From assembly GCA_947460045.1 (NCBI GenBank), contig CANHGC010000026.1:1-10390 (forward strand): a stretch of 10,390 nucleotides of DNA. Reading direction: 5' to 3'. The stretch is from Bacteroidota bacterium (GTDB lineage Bacteria; Bacteroidota; Bacteroidia; NS11-12g; UBA955). Positions within the stretch are counted from its first letter, which is position 1. The number at the start of each line of letters is the position of its first letter. A program made the translations under genes and the position numbers. The notes under the pieces were generated by a model that saw only the letters and a program-made list of their open reading frames with translations, ran no database searches and was not told the DNA's origin. This document shows positions 7,829 through 10,390 of this stretch, piece after piece.

Positions 7829-10159
7829 TTAAAATTCCAAACGATAAAATCCTGAAGGGATGAAAACAAACGGTGATGTACCCACAAGTCTAAGCTGGCC
7901 AGATTGACTCAAATCCCAACGGGCATTGATTGGGTTTGAAAATCCAAAAGCATTATACACTTGGAGGCCCCAGAATTCCTTATAACCACGATCGTAATAT
8001 GGTTTGATTTCTTTGGTGAATCCAATATCAAATCGACGATAATTTGGCATTCTGTAGTTGTTTTTCAAACTGTAGTCATAAACCAATTTATTATCGGTGG
8101 TGAGGTATTGGGCAGTGGGCACTGAGTATACATTTCCACTCATCCACATGGCTGACATATTAATCACCAACCAAGTTTTGGCTTGTATTGTGATTTGGGC
8201 TTTCACTTGATGCGGGCGATCCCATCTATAGTTGAATGGCTTACCTTCATTAATATATTCAAATGTGCGTTCAGTTTTTGAGTATGTGTAACTGATTAGC
8301 CCTGTGTAAGAACCCGTTTTCTTGGTTAGCATCGCCTCAAAACCACTGGCAACACCTTTCCCTTGTACGATACTTCTTTCCCAGTAATTTTTCACGAAGG
8401 GATCTTCGTCAACGCCCGTTAAATCGGTGATACCATCGAACCATTTGTAATACGTTTCTGCTGAAAACTCAACCCCTGTGGCCAAAGGAAATAAATAGGC
8501 TGCTGAAATCTGTGTCGTTTGTTGAGGTCTGAAGGTTTCACTGCTCGGAAACCACACATCACGGGGTAAAACACCATTTACACTGGACAGTTGATGCAGC
8601 CCTTGATTGGCAATACTGAATCCCAATTGAATCCGTTTTTTGCCTTCCAACAATTGGCTCACAATAATTCTTGGCTCCGGACGGAAGAAGCTTTTTTCTC
8701 TGGCAACAAAAGACCACAATCGAAGTCCGAAATTCACCGACAAACCCACATTGGGATGCAAATCCAACTCCGCATAATTGGCCCACTCAGCAATATTTTG
8801 AATGTTTGCAATACCAAAAATCGTATCTATTTGGGCCAAATTGGTATTCTCAACATCATTTGTTTGGCCTGGTTTGAGGTTATGCAAAGTGAATTGGCTA
8901 CCATAGCGAATGGTGTGCTGTGGCGAGTGGATATATGAAAAATCTCCATTCAAAGTGTAATCTGTGATTGAATTTCTGAGCTCTTCCTTAATGGCTGCAC
9001 TCTGTGTGTTTCCACCTTGGGTTATGGTGCCATCGATCGACAACAAATTGCTGTATGCATATCGGGAAAAGCCCGAAGTGATGGAACCAAAATGATTTGA
9101 TTTGAATTCATGCGAGAAGCGGCCACCAATTTGTGTATTCTGCCATGCAGTAAGCAACTCAAAATTTAACACCACCCTTCTCAAAAGGGTATCTGTTTCA
9201 TCGATGGAACTTTTTAATCCGTATTTATCCCGTCCGTTGTAACACCAAAAATTCCACTGGGTGGTTTGACTTTGTTTATAATCAACCCTGGCATTGACGT
9301 CATGAATATTTCCAATCAAACCAGATTCTTCGCCTGCCCCAAACAACCAATCCAGATAGCTCCTTCGAATGGCGAAAGAACCTGTAACCTTGCCTCTATG
9401 ATCTAAAGGGCCATCCATCGCAACGTTTGCTGTAAGCGGATCCACGTGCATTTTACCCGTCCAATACTTTGCGGCTCCACCATCGGTTTGAATATCAACT
9501 ACACCACCCCCTGCTCTACCGCCATACCGCGCTGGAGCTACGCCACGATAGAAATCTACAGACTTCACAATTTCGGTGTTGTAATTTGATAGGAATCCCC
9601 AAACGTGACCATTGCCATACAAGGGCATACCATTCATCAAAAGCAAATTTTGATCCGCGTTACTTCCACGAACCACTAGTCCTGATAGACCTTCGATGCC
9701 ACCTGTTACACCGGGTAGGTACTGTAAATATTTTACAGGATCTGCCACAGACAACACACTGGGGGATTGGATAATGGCCTTTTTGGTGATTGAGTAATAG
9801 GAAGGCTTGAGGTTATAGAGAGATAGATATTCAGTGGCAGAATCAAGCTCGTTATAACCCACAGGTTTGAGGAAAAAATTGCGACTCACAGAGGCTTGGA
9901 CATCGATAACAACCTTTTGAGGTTTGAAGCCTGGCGCCGCAACGATGATGGTTTTATCTCCTTGCTTGGTACCGTATTGATAATATCCTTGTGAGTTGGT
10001 TTCAACAAACGCAAAACTTGCAGAATCCACGATAATGGCACCGGGTATTGTTTCCAGTGTTTTCTTATTATAAACCCAACCTGTAATTGCTGGAATCTGA
10101 GCTGCTAAGGCAGTGCTCATCAAACAGAAAAACAGGCAAAAAACCTTTGATAAACGCAT
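7829..10159 (-). CDS. TonB-dependent outer-membrane receptor with carboxypeptidase-regulatory-like domain, 776 aa
   Basis: This is an outer-membrane active-transport receptor powered by TonB-ExbBD. A signal peptide covers residues 1-20 (MRLSKVFCLFFCLMSTALAA). A carboxypeptidase-regulatory-like beta domain follows at about 22-98 (ITGWVYNKKTLETIPGAIIV, then GYYQYG). The plug spans about 125-225 and contains SVADPVKYLQYLPGV, VVRGSNADQNLLLMNGMPLY and FYRGVAPARYGGRAGGGVVDI. The rest is a beta barrel ending in an aromatic residue (FYRLEF). No SusD-like gene is present; the DUF4249 lipoprotein one base downstream takes that place. ATG at 10157-10159 is chosen because the signal peptide starts there and a -7 promoter box ends just upstream; an ATG six codons earlier would lie beyond that box. 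The ligand cannot be told from sequence: nothing marks it as siderophore, cobalamin or glycan specific. Confidence 0.93.
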   Translation of the reverse strand: MRLSKVFCLFFCLMSTALAAQIPAITGWVYNKKTLETIPGAIIVDSASFAFVETNSQGYYQYGTKQGDKTIIVAAPGFKPQKVVIDVQASVSRNFFLKPVGYNELDSATEYLSLYNLKPSYYSITKKAIIQSPSVLSVADPVKYLQYLPGVTGGIEGLSGLVVRGSNADQNLLLMNGMPLYGNGHVWGFLSNYNTEIVKSVDFYRGVAPARYGGRAGGGVVDIQTDGGAAKYWTGKMHVDPLTANVAMDGPLDHRGKVTGSFAIRRSYLDWLFGAGEESGLIGNIHDVNARVDYKQSQTTQWNFWCYNGRDKYGLKSSIDETDTLLRRVVLNFELLTAWQNTQIGGRFSHEFKSNHFGSITSGFSRYAYSNLLSIDGTITQGGNTQSAAIKEELRNSITDYTLNGDFSYIHSPQHTIRYGSQFTLHNLKPGQTNDVENTNLAQIDTIFGIANIQNIAEWANYAELDLHPNVGLSVNFGLRLWSFVAREKSFFRPEPRIIVSQLLEGKKRIQLGFSIANQGLHQLSSVNGVLPRDVWFPSSETFRPQQTTQISAAYLFPLATGVEFSAETYYKWFDGITDLTGVDEDPFVKNYWERSIVQGKGVASGFEAMLTKKTGSYTGLISYTYSKTERTFEYINEGKPFNYRWDRPHQVKAQITIQAKTWLVINMSAMWMSGNVYSVPTAQYLTTDNKLVYDYSLKNNYRMPNYRRFDIGFTKEIKPYYDRGYKEFWGLQVYNAFGFSNPINARWDLSQSGQLRLVGTSPFVFIPSGFYRLEF

Positions 10160-10164
10160 TATTA

Positions 10165-10195
10165 CAAATATAAGCAATTGATTGGGGTTTATAAA
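10165..10195 (-). promoter_or_regulatory. Bacteroidota-type promoter of the receptor-DUF4249(-uvrA) unit
   Basis: TATATTTG at 10165-10172 (minus strand) matches the -7 consensus TAnnTTTG exactly. A partial -33 element, TTTA at 10192-10195 (consensus TTTG), lies 19 bases upstream, inside the last codons of folB. Only TAATA separates the box from the ATG, so the transcript should be leaderless or nearly so. It suggests the receptor is transcribed independently of folB despite the 29-base gap. Confidence 0.6.
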
Positions 10196-10390
10196 TATGA
10201 TTGCTCTACCTCAACGCCATGGGCCAGTGCATGAACCCCTTTGGCTTGGATTTGATTTTTTCTGATACAAACCCAAACATGGACCAAGTCATTTGAATTG
10301 ATCGCTTCGATTTGTTGAATGATCCTTTGTGCCAATGTTTCCAGTAACTTGGTTTCTACTTTTGATACCTGCAAAACGATGGCTGAAATA
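10189..10390 (-). CDS. folB: Dihydroneopterin aldolase, C-terminal part (cut by the right window edge)
   Basis: FolB cleaves 7,8-dihydroneopterin to 6-hydroxymethyl-7,8-dihydropterin and glycolaldehyde in folate synthesis, in the cytoplasm. The last 66 residues are present; the family is about 120 long, so the start lies outside the window. The visible part fits the family: the block KLLETLAQRIIQQI contains the pterin-binding glutamate, the strand VHVWVCIRKNQI carries the lysine at the place of the catalytic lysine (usually in a K-P context, here K-N), and the chain ends GVEVEQSYL, like the GV-IER end of homologues. The frame stays open through the right edge. The stop TAA at 10189-10191 is 29 bases before the receptor start. 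The short visible part leaves some doubt; another member of the same T-fold superfamily is the main alternative. Confidence 0.78.
   Translation of the reverse strand, partial: ISAIVLQVSKVETKLLETLAQRIIQQIEAINSNDLVHVWVCIRKNQIQAKGVHALAHGVEVEQSYL

Noticed and set aside
7834..7846. TATCGTTTG near the end of the receptor gene, as a possible promoter for DUF4249
   Set aside because: It has one spacer base too many for TAnnTTTG and lies in coding sequence for the conserved C-terminal strand; the 1-base gap to DUF4249 points to co-translation instead.

Overview
This window comes from a member of the Bacteroidota. The evidence is a TonB-dependent receptor with an N-terminal carboxypeptidase-regulatory-like domain followed by a DUF4249-type lipoprotein, TAnnTTTG promoter elements, starts without Shine-Dalgarno sequences, and a two-domain M16 peptidase of the kind common in that phylum. 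The order or genus cannot be fixed from sequence alone. Every supported gene lies on the minus strand and coding density is high. No tRNA, rRNA, CRISPR array, insertion sequence or phage-like gene was seen, and no non-coding gap reaches 300 bases.

In the direction of transcription (right to left), the window holds: the C-terminal end of folB (dihydroneopterin aldolase, cut by the right edge); a promoter overlapping the end of folB; a 776-residue TonB-dependent receptor; a DUF4249 lipoprotein one base downstream; a uvrA homologue 27 bases further on, starting at GTG; a short intergenic region with a second promoter; a 981-residue periplasmic M16 (insulinase-like) peptidase; a strong hairpin terminator; and the first 305 codons of gyrA, cut by the left edge.

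The receptor and lipoprotein probably form one outer-membrane uptake unit for an unknown ligand, with DUF4249 taking the accessory place that SusD has in polysaccharide systems. UvrA (nucleotide excision repair) may be co-transcribed with them, although no functional link is evident. The M16 peptidase is probably its own transcription unit, because it has a promoter and a terminator. GyrA and FolB are housekeeping genes.

This is mostly an ordinary chromosomal region and no new multi-gene system was found. Two points deserve a second look. First, the same 10-base string, containing a -7 promoter element, lies 0 to 3 bases upstream of the chosen start codons of the receptor and the M16 gene, which implies leaderless or nearly leaderless mRNAs. 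Second, the UvrA homologue lacks both cysteine half-sites that normally flank the UvrB-binding domain but keeps the other zinc modules.
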